Origin: a virus
Length of the DNA: 64,000 nt
Virus record (IMG/VR): IMGVR_UViG_3300032287_003808
Coordinates: 62,001-126,000 of that record
Direction: 5' to 3' (one strand)
The notes under the pieces are model-generated. The model was not told the DNA's origin and searched no databases. It saw only the letters and a program-made list of their open reading frames with translations. This document shows positions 22,864-30,168 of this stretch, one piece after another. Both the position numbers and the translations under genes were made by a program. How positions within the stretch are numbered: the first letter of the stretch is position 1; every line of letters begins with the position of its first letter.

Positions 22864-23912
22864 CTTATTGCTATTACTTTAGGGAATCGTGGAACGCCAT
22901 CTGTGGTTAATTCAAAGTATTTAACAGTTGCTTTTTTACCTATTAAATCACCTCGTTTAAATAACATTTCTAAATACTCATGGTCTCCATTCACTGCTGA
23001 ATCAAATCCATCAAATACTAGTTTGCCTATTTTACCTGTTAGTTTTCCTTTACCTTCAACTACGCCTTTAATTTCAAACTCATCATCCATGAATGATTTA
23101 TGTTTAAGTAAGTGTTTTGAACGCTTATTCTCATACTCACTACTTAACACTCTAACCATTTGACCTTCATACCCATCAGCCATATAAACACGATACATAT
23201 CCATTAAATCTTCTTCATTATGTATAATAGTTGTATCAACTACAATACAGCATCCAGGTAAATCTAAATCATTTATAGCAAAACTTCGTTCATGGAATTG
23301 ACCTGTATGTGATGGCAAGTCATAGATCCAATATTGGATGTATTGTTTGCTTTCAATTATATCATTCGGAGTTGGTTTTGTTTTTCTAACACACGAGATA
23401 ATCTTATTAAAATCAACCCCATCACTCTTATGAGCATACAACTCACCATCAAATACTAAATCAGGATATTTTTCAAATAGTGGTTTTAATGCTTCATGAA
23501 TGTGGGGGGCAGATATAAGTTCTTTCCCGTTGCGACTTCTCATTCCATCAATATCAATAATACATCTTACACCATCTAATTTAGGTTGAGTTGCTACTGG
23601 ATATTTGATTTTGTCTTTATAGTCATTGTAATCATGAGCCAACATTGGTTTGAAGAATATAGGTTTATCAATGTCATTGATGTCTTCAAATGCTCCTAAA
23701 TCCATTTTCTTTTTATGTAACGCTTTAGCTTGCTTTTGTGCTTGTTCTTCTGCTGTACAATATGATTTAGCCTCACATACAGTCCATTCAGATATAACTT
23801 TTTGACCATCAGTGAACCCTGACATTGTTCTGAATTTATTTGTTTCAGTTTCAATTGTCCATTCACTGATTTTTCCTGTCGTGGAACGTTTATACAATGT
23901 TTTAAATATCAT
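22851..23912 (-). CDS. ATP-dependent DNA ligase
   Basis: The 353-residue protein has a WGR-like N-terminal part (about 1-70) and an adenylation domain with motif I KLDGVR, whose Lys111 would carry AMP. Further motifs are DGELYAH (motif III region), DGYEGQMVR (motif IV) and KHKSFMDDEFEI (motif V), then an OB-like C-terminal domain. It seals nicks during replication and repair. The length is normal for phage ligases. It has its own early promoter. Confidence 0.93.
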   Translation of the reverse strand: MIFKTLYKRSTTGKISEWTIETETNKFRTMSGFTDGQKVISEWTVCEAKSYCTAEEQAQKQAKALHKKKMDLGAFEDINDIDKPIFFKPMLAHDYNDYKDKIKYPVATQPKLDGVRCIIDIDGMRSRNGKELISAPHIHEALKPLFEKYPDLVFDGELYAHKSDGVDFNKIISCVRKTKPTPNDIIESKQYIQYWIYDLPSHTGQFHERSFAINDLDLPGCCIVVDTTIIHNEEDLMDMYRVYMADGYEGQMVRVLSSEYENKRSKHLLKHKSFMDDEFEIKGVVEGKGKLTGKIGKLVFDGFDSAVNGDHEYLEMLFKRGDLIGKKATVKYFELTTDGVPRFPKVIAIRDFE

Positions 23913-23929
23913 AACTCTTATTTTTATTT

Positions 23930-23962
23930 AATATATGAAATTATCTTTTAATACCTAATTCC
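23930..23962 (-). promoter_or_regulatory. ECF-like early promoter
   Basis: GGAATT, 19-bp gap, CATATATT; for the DNA ligase starting at 23912. Overlaps the end of the phosphoesterase gene. Confidence 0.7.
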
Positions 23963-24465
23963 TCTAATGTTTTTGGAGTATAATCAACCCGCTCACATGA
24001 AACACAAATGTAACGTTCATCTATTAATTGAGTTATTTTGTATGTACCAAGGTGATAAACATCTCTCATTACTTGTTTGTCATGGATGTGACCATGAATG
24101 TTATAGTTGAAACGATAATCAAGTTCCATTGGATGAATTGGACAATGTGTTAACATAACACCTTTGTATTGTATCATACCAGCTACACTTTCAACATATT
24201 CAAGTAATTTTTTAACGTCTTGTCGTCGGTCATGATTACCTAATACAACATGTTTTATACCATTTAAACGATCAAGCAATGGGTATGGAGCTGATTTCTC
24301 CATTGTCACATCACCTAAAATATATGTAACGTCTCGTTTTGAAACAACACTATTATATTTTTCAATAATATATTCATCATGTTCTTCTACTGTTGAGAAG
24401 CCCCGATGTAAAGCCATGTTAATATGACCTAAATGTAAGTCTGCTATAAATCGTACTATTGCCAT
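23941..24465 (-). CDS. Metallophosphoesterase
   Basis: 174 residues with the full calcineurin-like set: D9-x-H11 (IADLHLGH), GD at 51-52, GNHDR at 76-80, a His in LTHCPIHP and the closing GHIH. These residues bind two metals. Short members of this family cleave small phosphodiesters. It is 1 bp below the gene ending at 24467, so co-translated. Substrate unknown. A second, longer member lies at 32306-33058. Confidence 0.9.
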   Translation of the reverse strand: MAIVRFIADLHLGHINMALHRGFSTVEEHDEYIIEKYNSVVSKRDVTYILGDVTMEKSAPYPLLDRLNGIKHVVLGNHDRRQDVKKLLEYVESVAGMIQYKGVMLTHCPIHPMELDYRFNYNIHGHIHDKQVMRDVYHLGTYKITQLIDERYICVSCERVDYTPKTLEELGIKR

Positions 24466-24466
24466 C

Positions 24467-24673
24467 TTATTTTAAGTATTTAACTCTTCTAGTTTTAATT
24501 TCATCTTTATTATGTCCATCTCTAGTAAGTTGAACTATGAGTTGCCGTTTTGAATGATATGCTACATTGTGAAAAGCAATTCCACCTTCAATATAAATAT
24601 CATAACCAATATTAGTCCAACTTTCATCATAATAATAACCCATGAACATAGTTCCATAATTTCTTCCAGCCAT
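24467..24673 (-). CDS. Small early protein, unknown
   Basis: 68 residues, starting MAGRNYGTMFMGYYYDESWT, Tyr-rich with a basic end. First gene of the unit with the phosphoesterase. No family recognised. Confidence 0.72.
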   Translation of the reverse strand: MAGRNYGTMFMGYYYDESWTNIGYDIYIEGGIAFHNVAYHSKRQLIVQLTRDGHNKDEIKTRRVKYLK

Positions 24674-24695
24674 AATTTTCTTTTTAATTTATTTT

Positions 24696-24728
24696 AATAT
24701 ACGAAACTTATTTTAATAAATTTATTCC
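24696..24728 (-). promoter_or_regulatory. ECF-like early promoter
   Basis: GGAATA, 19-bp gap, CGTATATT; for the gene starting at 24673. The box reads GAA-TAA at the end of the next gene. Confidence 0.75.
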
Positions 24729-24931
24729 CCTATTTTTTCTTTAATGTCACCAATTGTGAATATACCTTGTGGTGAATTATCCATTGCTTCTACTTCTGTA
24801 TCATCAGGTAACAATTCAGCAATTTCATTAGTAAAATAAACACTTACTTTTCCGTTTCCCACTCCTACACGTCGTGCTATAGGTTCTATTTCTCCTGTTG
24901 ATGGTATTTTAACTCCAAATGTTGTACTCAT
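24722..24931 (-). CDS. Small early protein, unknown
   Basis: 69 residues, starting MSTTFGVKIPSTGEIEPIAR, beta-rich. It lies 12 bp below the zinc-ribbon gene and has no promoter of its own. Ends GE like several neighbours. Confidence 0.73.
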   Translation of the reverse strand: MSTTFGVKIPSTGEIEPIARRVGVGNGKVSVYFTNEIAELLPDDTEVEAMDNSPQGIFTIGDIKEKIGE

Positions 24932-24943
24932 AACTCTTATTTT

Positions 24944-25441
24944 TTAATTGAAAAAGTCCCCTTCATCATCATTATTTCCACAGTCTCTTTCTCCACCTGC
25001 TTCACTTTCAAATCGGTCTTCAATTGAAAATCCTGCTGAGTCATATTTAGGACCATTATCAATTACAATTTCAACTTTAATTTCACCATCTACAAAACGA
25101 CTAATTGTAAAGTATTCTACTTCAACTCCTACATGAATTGATTCTTCTAGTTGTTGCTTCAATTCATTTAATTGTTCTTCATTTTCTAAAGCACCACAAG
25201 CAAATCCTTTTGAACCATAACCACTAATTCGGTATGCGCCATATGGATTCTTTAGTTCTTTAATTTCCCAATCATCATCAGTCAATTCACTTAGTTTTTT
25301 ATCCCGATTCTTAATTGTTGCTGAGTAGTGGTAGCCACAATGACTACAATTCACATACTCTTCTCCTGTCTTGTAATAAAAGTCATCATATGCTTCTTGA
25401 TTACAATTTGGACATTCAATATCACTAATTACACTTCCCAT
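24944..25441 (-). CDS. Zinc-ribbon early protein
   Basis: 165 residues. An N-terminal ribbon CPNCNQE ... CSHCGYH (residues about 10-37) would bind zinc. The rest is an unknown acidic domain. It could bind nucleic acid or a protein partner. Own promoter, which contains a hairpin. Confidence 0.78.
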   Translation of the reverse strand: MGSVISDIECPNCNQEAYDDFYYKTGEEYVNCSHCGYHYSATIKNRDKKLSELTDDDWEIKELKNPYGAYRISGYGSKGFACGALENEEQLNELKQQLEESIHVGVEVEYFTISRFVDGEIKVEIVIDNGPKYDSAGFSIEDRFESEAGGERDCGNNDDEGDFFN

Positions 25442-25466
25442 AATTTTCTTTTTTTTAATTTATATA

Positions 25467-25499
25467 AATATAAGTAAGACCCCCTAATGGGGGTCGTCC
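25467..25499 (-). promoter_or_regulatory. ECF-like early promoter with embedded hairpin
   Basis: GGACGA, 19-bp gap, CTTATATT; for the gene starting at 25441. The gap holds the hairpin at 25478-25495. Confidence 0.68.
25478..25495 (-). terminator. Terminator hairpin inside a promoter spacer
   Basis: GACCCCC / GGGGGTC, a 7-bp stem with a TAAT-type loop, then TTACTTATATT on the minus strand. It follows the RecA-fold gene. Confidence 0.72.
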
Positions 25500-25503
25500 T
25501 TTA

Positions 25504-26313
25504 TTATTCTTCTTTACCTGTAACTAATCCATAAACAATCTTATTATGAGCCAACTCATATGTTAGTTCTTGTTCTACATTCCCGTTTCGGTTCTTTTGA
25601 AATGACATATATGTTCCACCTCCATCTCGTTCTGATCTACGTCTCATTTCTAGGAGCGCATCAGTCATATGTTTCAATTTATTTGAACCTACAAACTCTC
25701 CTGATTTAGTTACTTGTTGTATTAGTAGGAATGCTGTGAATTTATTTTCTTTATTCTCACCTTTGTTATGTCTAACACAAACATCAACTAACCATGATTC
25801 AGCTGTTTTACGATCCCATCCATTATCATCTCTAACACCGTCTAGTACTTCCGCAATTGAATCTATCAAAATACAATCATATCCTAAGTCAAATGCTTGT
25901 TCCATAACATCCTTAGTATTGTATTGAGTATAATCACTCACAAATAATGTATCTACAACACCAAACTGTTTAAATCGTTCAGTGTATTTAAACATCTGTT
26001 TGCGACCCATTTCACCCGACACAAACAAACATTTTGAGCCTTTGTTTTGAACCGCCGATAGGATGTCTAACATTACTGTTGTTTTTCCAACACCTGGATC
26101 TCCGATAATCATAACATTAGAAGCACATGGTATGCCTTGTTCGTGGGAAAAGAACCCATCAATAGTTTTAATTCCACTTGGCATTGCTTCTAACATTCTT
26201 GGATTAACATCTAGTTGATCCAACTTAGTGATTTGTGAAAAATCAATCAGTGAAGGCACTGCTGCTACATTACTGTACTTTGCGGGGCGACCGCGTCTTT
26301 TCATTTCTTCCAT
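25504..26313 (-). CDS. RecA-fold ATPase with AT-hook-like N-terminus
   Basis: 269 residues. Walker A GDPGVGKTT lies at 71-79 and Walker B in DCILIDS; a later LLIQQVTKSGEFVGSNKLKH block matches the RadA/DnaB/KaiC branch of RecA-like ATPases (compare RadA's G-KxLEHMVD). The N-terminus MKRRGRPAKY carries a GRP AT-hook-like motif, as in the two repeat proteins. It probably works in recombination or replication-fork handling. It may be the phage's RadA- or UvsX-type protein; the exact subfamily is uncertain. Confidence 0.82.
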   Translation of the reverse strand: MEEMKRRGRPAKYSNVAAVPSLIDFSQITKLDQLDVNPRMLEAMPSGIKTIDGFFSHEQGIPCASNVMIIGDPGVGKTTVMLDILSAVQNKGSKCLFVSGEMGRKQMFKYTERFKQFGVVDTLFVSDYTQYNTKDVMEQAFDLGYDCILIDSIAEVLDGVRDDNGWDRKTAESWLVDVCVRHNKGENKENKFTAFLLIQQVTKSGEFVGSNKLKHMTDALLEMRRRSERDGGGTYMSFQKNRNGNVEQELTYELAHNKIVYGLVTGKEE

Positions 26314-26340
26314 AACCTTTTTTATTTTTTAATTTATCTA

Positions 26341-26373
26341 AATATACGAAACTTATTTTAAATAAAATCTTCC
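26341..26373 (-). promoter_or_regulatory. ECF-like early promoter
   Basis: GGAAGA, 19-bp gap, CGTATATT; for the ATPase starting at 26313. The box lies in the acidic end of the sigma-factor gene. Confidence 0.73.
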
Positions 26374-26903
26374 TCTACTAATTTATCTTTAAGAAGATCT
26401 CTTAATTTAGCTTTTGCTTTGAATAGATTTGATTTAGAAGTCCCTTCATTTATACCTAATATTTCAGCTACTTCTTTATGTGGGTGTTCTTCTAACACAT
26501 ATAATTTAAAAACTTTCCTATATGAATCAGGTAGTTTCTCTATTGTTAATAGTATTGTATCTAAAAAATCCTCACTATACTTTTTTTCCTCAGATTTAAG
26601 ATGAGTAGTATTAACATCAACAGTATTGTTTTTGAATTTATCTTTTCTTATTTCATCAATAGCTGTATTAATTACAATTCTACGCATCCACCCCTCTATT
26701 GAGTTGTTATATGAGTATTGAGATATTCTGTTAAATATTTTAATAAAACTGAGTTGTACTATGTCTTGTGCTTGGTGTTCGTTTTGAGTGTATTTAAGGC
26801 TCACATGCAACATTTTACTGTAGAACATATTGAACAGTGTTGTTTGACTCGCTTGTTTGTTTTGAACGCATCCATCAATGATATGTTTAAGATTATTTTC
26901 CAT
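26358..26903 (-). CDS. ECF-type RNA polymerase sigma factor
   Basis: 181 residues from the ATG at 26903, which overlaps the stop of the small membrane protein by 11 bp; an ATG at 26915 is also possible. Region 2 spans about 47-87 (AQDIVQLSFIKIFNRI, then GWMRRIVINTAIDEIRK). Region 4 spans about 124-168 (LPDSYRKVFKLYVLEEHPH, EVAEILGINEGTSKSNLF). There is no region 1 or 3, so it is of the ECF class used widely in Bacteroidota. ECF sigma factors read a GGAA-type -35 and a CGT-containing -10, the very pattern seen before the array genes. It is read from the promoter at 27114-27146 and so may activate its own synthesis. Confidence 0.9.
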   Translation of the reverse strand: MENNLKHIIDGCVQNKQASQTTLFNMFYSKMLHVSLKYTQNEHQAQDIVQLSFIKIFNRISQYSYNNSIEGWMRRIVINTAIDEIRKDKFKNNTVDVNTTHLKSEEKKYSEDFLDTILLTIEKLPDSYRKVFKLYVLEEHPHKEVAEILGINEGTSKSNLFKAKAKLRDLLKDKLVEEDFI

Positions 26904-27099
26904 CAATATACTCATCTGTAAGGCATACATTACATTTTTGCTTTGGGGCAAAATTATAAGTGTATATTCCTAATAATAATAGACCCCAAGTATAAAACCA
27001 ATATTTAGGGTGGAATAATGCTTTGAAGAATAAACTCACAGCCATTATAACAAAACTAATCATCAACACTCCACTAATAACATTCCAAAACCCTTTCAT
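26893..27099 (-). CDS. Small membrane protein next to the sigma factor
   Basis: 68 residues with two membrane helices (VISGVLMISFVIMAVSLFF; YWFYTWGLLLLGIYTYNF) and a C-terminal CNVC motif. It overlaps the ECF sigma gene, so the two are co-translated. ECF factors are often held by a membrane anti-sigma partner; that role is a guess here, since the protein is very short. Confidence 0.72.
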   Translation of the reverse strand: MKGFWNVISGVLMISFVIMAVSLFFKALFHPKYWFYTWGLLLLGIYTYNFAPKQKCNVCLTDEYIDGK

Positions 27100-27113
27100 A
27101 ATTTTTTTATTTA

Positions 27114-27146
27114 AATATAAGTAAAATATCTTATTTAAAATATTCC
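27114..27146 (-). promoter_or_regulatory. ECF-like early promoter
   Basis: GGAATA, 19-bp gap, CTTATATT; for the membrane protein and ECF sigma operon. Confidence 0.75.
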
Positions 27147-27665
27147 TTATTCAAATACAATTGTATCTCCTCTTAATGAGTATTGAAATGATCTTCCAAT
27201 TTCATATTGTCTATATTGAGATGTTTTAAGGTACTTTCTAATTGTGTCTTTAGCTTTGGTAAGTGGCTTTCTAGTATCTTCTTTTTTATCACCTTCTTCT
27301 AATACTACTTTTTTCACTTTCATTCCATATACAAACAAAGTCCCTTTCTCATTATGTACTTTCAAACCAGCACCTAAATGAGTATAAGCATTCTTAATCC
27401 CTTCAGAACGATTTTTAGATGGTGTTTGAAAGCTACTTAACAATTCCACTCTAGCTTCTTCTAATAATTCAACATCTACAGAACTATTTAGAGTAGATAC
27501 ATCTAATCCTTTTAGATACTCTATATCTTTCAGTTTAGCTTTTTCATAATCAACTCCAACATTGAATAATGTTTGATGTTTCTCATTCTGTTGATTAACA
27601 TATGTAACCGATACAAACGATACACCTGTAATTTCTTTTAGCTTTTCAATCAATTTTTCTGTCAT
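27147..27665 (-). CDS. Early protein, unknown
   Basis: 172 residues, starting MTEKLIEKLKEITGVSFVSV. Likely alpha/beta, with a basic C-terminal third (KTSQYRQYEIGRSFQYSLRG). I recall similar proteins in other phages without known function. Its GAA-TAA end forms the next promoter box. Confidence 0.77.
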   Translation of the reverse strand: MTEKLIEKLKEITGVSFVSVTYVNQQNEKHQTLFNVGVDYEKAKLKDIEYLKGLDVSTLNSSVDVELLEEARVELLSSFQTPSKNRSEGIKNAYTHLGAGLKVHNEKGTLFVYGMKVKKVVLEEGDKKEDTRKPLTKAKDTIRKYLKTSQYRQYEIGRSFQYSLRGDTIVFE

Positions 27666-27679
27666 AACTTTTTTATTTT

Positions 27680-27712
27680 AATATACGAAACTCATTTGGG
27701 GTAACCTATTCC
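27680..27712 (-). promoter_or_regulatory. ECF-like early promoter
   Basis: GGAATA, 19-bp gap, CGTATATT; for the gene starting at 27665. Confidence 0.75.
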
Positions 27713-27713
27713 T

Positions 27714-28067
27714 TTACTTCTGGCAGCAGTAACAGAAGCTTTCTTCATAATCATAATTGTCAGCTATTTCTCTTAGCTGTTCAACTGTAACTGTGTTATA
27801 AAATTCTTCACCCCGGCCAACTACATCATAAACTAAATCACTCCAACTATCATCACTCACATCAATTCCAGGTCCACCATCTCGTCCTAACCAAGCATCT
27901 TGATATGTTCTTGATAATAATCCTGCTTTACTATGAATAAATTCTTTTAGTGTTTTAAAATCATCATCTGATAGTTCTGACCATTCGTTTGATATTCTTT
28001 TGTAACTATGGTCTAGTTTCCATCGGGCTGCTTCAATTAGTTGCCAACATTTTTTCTCGTTCATCAT
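27714..28067 (-). CDS. Early protein, unknown
   Basis: 117 residues, starting MMNEKKCWQLIEAARWKLDH and ending ESFCYCCQK, a Cys-rich tail that could bind metal. Helical middle. I recall similar small proteins (LIEAAxWxxDHxYxRI) in phages and bacteria of unknown role. Confidence 0.78.
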   Translation of the reverse strand: MMNEKKCWQLIEAARWKLDHSYKRISNEWSELSDDDFKTLKEFIHSKAGLLSRTYQDAWLGRDGGPGIDVSDDSWSDLVYDVVGRGEEFYNTVTVEQLREIADNYDYEESFCYCCQK

Positions 28068-28091
28068 AACCTTTATTTTTTAATTTACTTT

Positions 28092-28124
28092 AATATACGA
28101 AACCTATTTTATAAAATCTATTCC
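28092..28124 (-). promoter_or_regulatory. ECF-like early promoter
   Basis: GGAATA, 19-bp gap, CGTATATT; for the gene starting at 28067. Confidence 0.75.
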
Positions 28125-28354
28125 TCCTCAAACTCCATACATACAACCATATGTTCAGGTAAGTATTCTACTTGGCCAGCGCTTTCATTGTATTTTGTAT
28201 ACTCCGGGTTTTCAATTATTTCAAAGTAACATTTATCTTTTTGAATATAAAGCAAACGGCCTCGTAATGTTGAGAATAAATTACTAGTTAATACCCGCCC
28301 AATCATTTCATTGAGTTTAGGTGTTTGTGGTGTACGGAGTGTAACTCGTTTCAT
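28118..28354 (-). CDS. Small early protein, unknown
   Basis: 78 residues, starting MKRVTLRTPQTPKLNEMIGR; beta-rich. ATGA overlap with the next gene upstream; last of a four-gene unit that starts at 29046. Ends EEE then stop, overlapping a promoter box. Confidence 0.73.
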   Translation of the reverse strand: MKRVTLRTPQTPKLNEMIGRVLTSNLFSTLRGRLLYIQKDKCYFEIIENPEYTKYNESAGQVEYLPEHMVVCMEFEEE

Positions 28355-28584
28355 CTTACAATATCTATTGCTTGTTTAACTTTACCTAACAACGCTTCTA
28401 AATCTTCAGGTCCATCTATAGCCCATTGCTCTGTTTTTAAAACATAAAATGCTCCTTCTGAATCTGAGATGCCCATATCTGACATACATTCGATTGTTAG
28501 TAGTTCATACCCACCCATGTCATTTGAACAACAATTTTCTTCTTGGATGAATTCAAATGTAACTTTATCTAATTTAATTTCCAT
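28351..28584 (-). CDS. Small early protein, unknown
   Basis: 77 residues, starting MEIKLDKVTFEFIQEENCCS; mixed alpha/beta. Overlaps the gene below by 4 bp and lies 6 bp below the membrane protein. No family recognised. Confidence 0.73.
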   Translation of the reverse strand: MEIKLDKVTFEFIQEENCCSNDMGGYELLTIECMSDMGISDSEGAFYVLKTEQWAIDGPEDLEALLGKVKQAIDIVR

Positions 28585-28590
28585 AATCTT

Positions 28591-28941
28591 TTATTTAACA
28601 AATAATTGTACTAATAATATTCCAAAGGCTAATATTAAGCAAATGATAGTTTTCATTGTTAACGGTTCATTAAATACAGACCAACTCAACCAACTAAACA
28701 CCATCGCACCAATTGAAAATCCAATTAAACGTGATGGCCACATTTGACCATCAAATGCTGTTATCATATTTTTAACCGAGTACATAAACAACATTGATAT
28801 TGGAATACCCATTAATACTGTTAACCAATAATGGGTTTTAAACCATTCATACTTCATAGGGCCTTGTAGTTGAAAAAATGTAGCTATTTGAGCTAATAAT
28901 CCAAAAATCATTCCTAATAATAATGCTCCAATATTTACCAT
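28591..28941 (-). CDS. Small four-helix membrane protein, DMT-like
   Basis: 116 residues with four hydrophobic segments. The end PLTMKTIICLILAFGILLVQ resembles the last helices of small DMT/EamA-type transporters (E-PLT motif, also in the protein at 40454-40768). A transport role is possible but a phage-specific membrane function is just as likely. Confidence 0.7.
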   Translation of the reverse strand: MVNIGALLLGMIFGLLAQIATFFQLQGPMKYEWFKTHYWLTVLMGIPISMLFMYSVKNMITAFDGQMWPSRLIGFSIGAMVFSWLSWSVFNEPLTMKTIICLILAFGILLVQLFVK

Positions 28942-28944
28942 ATT

Positions 28945-29046
28945 TTATACTATACAACCACAATTACTGCATTTAACTATTGTTAGACCATTCATGTGGC
29001 GTACTGCTACATAAGTCTTTTTGTGTTCACATTTAACTGTTTCCAT
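28945..29046 (-). CDS. 33-residue zinc-finger-like peptide
   Basis: Starts METVKCEHKKTYVAVRHMNG and ends with CSNCGC, so four Cys (plus His) are placed as in a minimal zinc ribbon. First gene of a four-gene unit, with own promoter and leader. Confidence 0.65.
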   Translation of the reverse strand: METVKCEHKKTYVAVRHMNGLTIVKCSNCGCIV

Positions 29047-29059
29047 AACTTTTTATTTT

Positions 29060-29092
29060 AATATACGAAATTTCTTTTGCTTAAACAATTCC
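29060..29092 (-). promoter_or_regulatory. ECF-like early promoter
   Basis: GGAATT, 19-bp gap, CGTATATT; for the gene starting at 29046. Lies just below the terminator at 29097-29136. Confidence 0.73.
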
Positions 29093-29096
29093 TTTA

Positions 29097-29136
29097 ATAA
29101 AAAAACCTGCCGTGCGTTCGTATCCACACGGCAGGT
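29097..29136 (-). terminator. Strong rho-independent terminator
   Basis: ACCTGCCGTG / CACGGCAGGT, a 10-bp stem, followed by seven T on the minus strand. It ends the unit made of the gene at 29288-30091 and the tRNA-like element. Confidence 0.9.
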
Positions 29137-29162
29137 AAAAGAAACGGTTATGAAGCGTTTTG

Positions 29163-29221
29163 TAGTCAGGACAGGATTCGAACCTGTGGGTGCCTACCAG
29201 CGTATAATTGCTTACCTGACT
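29163..29221 (-). tRNA. Short tRNA-like element (59 nt), probably defective
   Basis: It has a 7-bp acceptor-like stem (AGTCAGG / CCTGACT) and a perfect T-arm (ACAGG TTCGAAT CCTGT), but only 27 nt between them, so there is no room for normal D and anticodon arms. The last 27 nt are identical to those of the 123-nt element at 36347-36469. A 6-bp pairing GGTGCC / GGCACC reaches upstream of the acceptor and would form a pseudoknot. Either a tRNA remnant or an RNA that mimics the tRNA acceptor domain. Confidence 0.55.
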
Positions 29222-29287
29222 TACCCCGAATCTTATAGTAGCGGCACCTTTACGCGGCCGTCGGTTCTACTTGCGACGATTTGTTGC

Positions 29288-30091
29288 TTAGGCTGCTATA
29301 TATTTAGCAGCCACTGCAAACAATTCTTTATTAACTTTCAAGTCTTGATTGAAGTTCTTGATTCTACGAGCCTTTCTACTTCTATTTCCCGCTACGTAGT
29401 TAAAGTCTCCATCCAAAATCTTCTCTTGAACCACATTAAATATTGACCACAAGTCACTTCCTTCATCTTCCTTACGAACTGGTTTCAATAGTTCCTTAGC
29501 GTCAACTGTAATCCGTTTCATTTCATCTTCATTGAATCGTGTTGCTAATGCTTTCAAAGCAAACTCAACTGCTTGTTTCTCATCCAGTTGTATACTCTTC
29601 ATTTTATTCATTGACTCAACAGTCAATGGTAGACGTTCAACCATTTCCCGGATCTTTACTTGTAGTTCTTCAAATGTATACCCTAAGTGTCTCATCTTGA
29701 CATCTTCAAACTGTTCAGTTGAAATTACTAGTCCGTTCTCACATACCATTCTAAACAAACCAGCTGTAAATGTAAATGCATTTTTACCATCATGGCTATT
29801 TGTTAATAGAATCTGTGGAAAAACATCATCACCATCTGTACCATTAATTACTACTTCTGGGTTTCTAAATACAATCAGATGTTTCTGGAATCCTACACCT
29901 TTACGTGCTTTAACTTCCTTGGCATCTACTACTTGCCATCCTAATTGTTTCATGTCATCCACAATTACTGATGTTGGGATGTGAGTGTAATGTTGTGATA
30001 CATTACTAGCCGCTGTGGCTGTGAATACGCTCGGAGCGATTCTTTTGATTTGCTCATTTGTCAAAAATGAGTCTTTGCTTAGATCTAACAT
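29288..30091 (-). CDS. Phage protein, DUF932-like
   Basis: 267 residues. The run HYTHIPTSVIVDDMKQLGW, KHLIVFRNPEV, QILLTNSHDGKNAFTF and GLFRMVCENGLVIS is the pattern of DUF932 / phage-plasmid-like proteins, which are common in mobile elements and of unknown function. The first gene of a unit that runs through the short tRNA-like element to a strong terminator. Confidence 0.8.
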   Translation of the reverse strand: MLDLSKDSFLTNEQIKRIAPSVFTATAASNVSQHYTHIPTSVIVDDMKQLGWQVVDAKEVKARKGVGFQKHLIVFRNPEVVINGTDGDDVFPQILLTNSHDGKNAFTFTAGLFRMVCENGLVISTEQFEDVKMRHLGYTFEELQVKIREMVERLPLTVESMNKMKSIQLDEKQAVEFALKALATRFNEDEMKRITVDAKELLKPVRKEDEGSDLWSIFNVVQEKILDGDFNYVAGNRSRKARRIKNFNQDLKVNKELFAVAAKYIAA

Positions 30092-30135
30092 AACTTTTCT
30101 TTTTTAATTAAACACTTATCTTTTTAATTTATTTT

Positions 30136-30168
30136 AATATACGAAAGATAATTTTAAAAATTTAATCC
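30136..30168 (-). promoter_or_regulatory. ECF-like early promoter
   Basis: GGATTA, 19-bp gap, CGTATATT; for the DUF932-like gene starting at 30091. Confidence 0.7.

Noticed and set aside
13489-25495. Hairpins read as small mobile-element ends
   Set aside because: The stems differ in sequence from site to site, have no target duplications, and always lie at gene ends with T-rich or promoter sequence after them.
29021-29446. Plus-strand frame containing VVRTGFEPV, and a similar one at 36211-36528
   Set aside because: VRTGFEPV is the known false translation of a tRNA T-arm read on the opposite strand. Both frames cross the tRNA-like elements.
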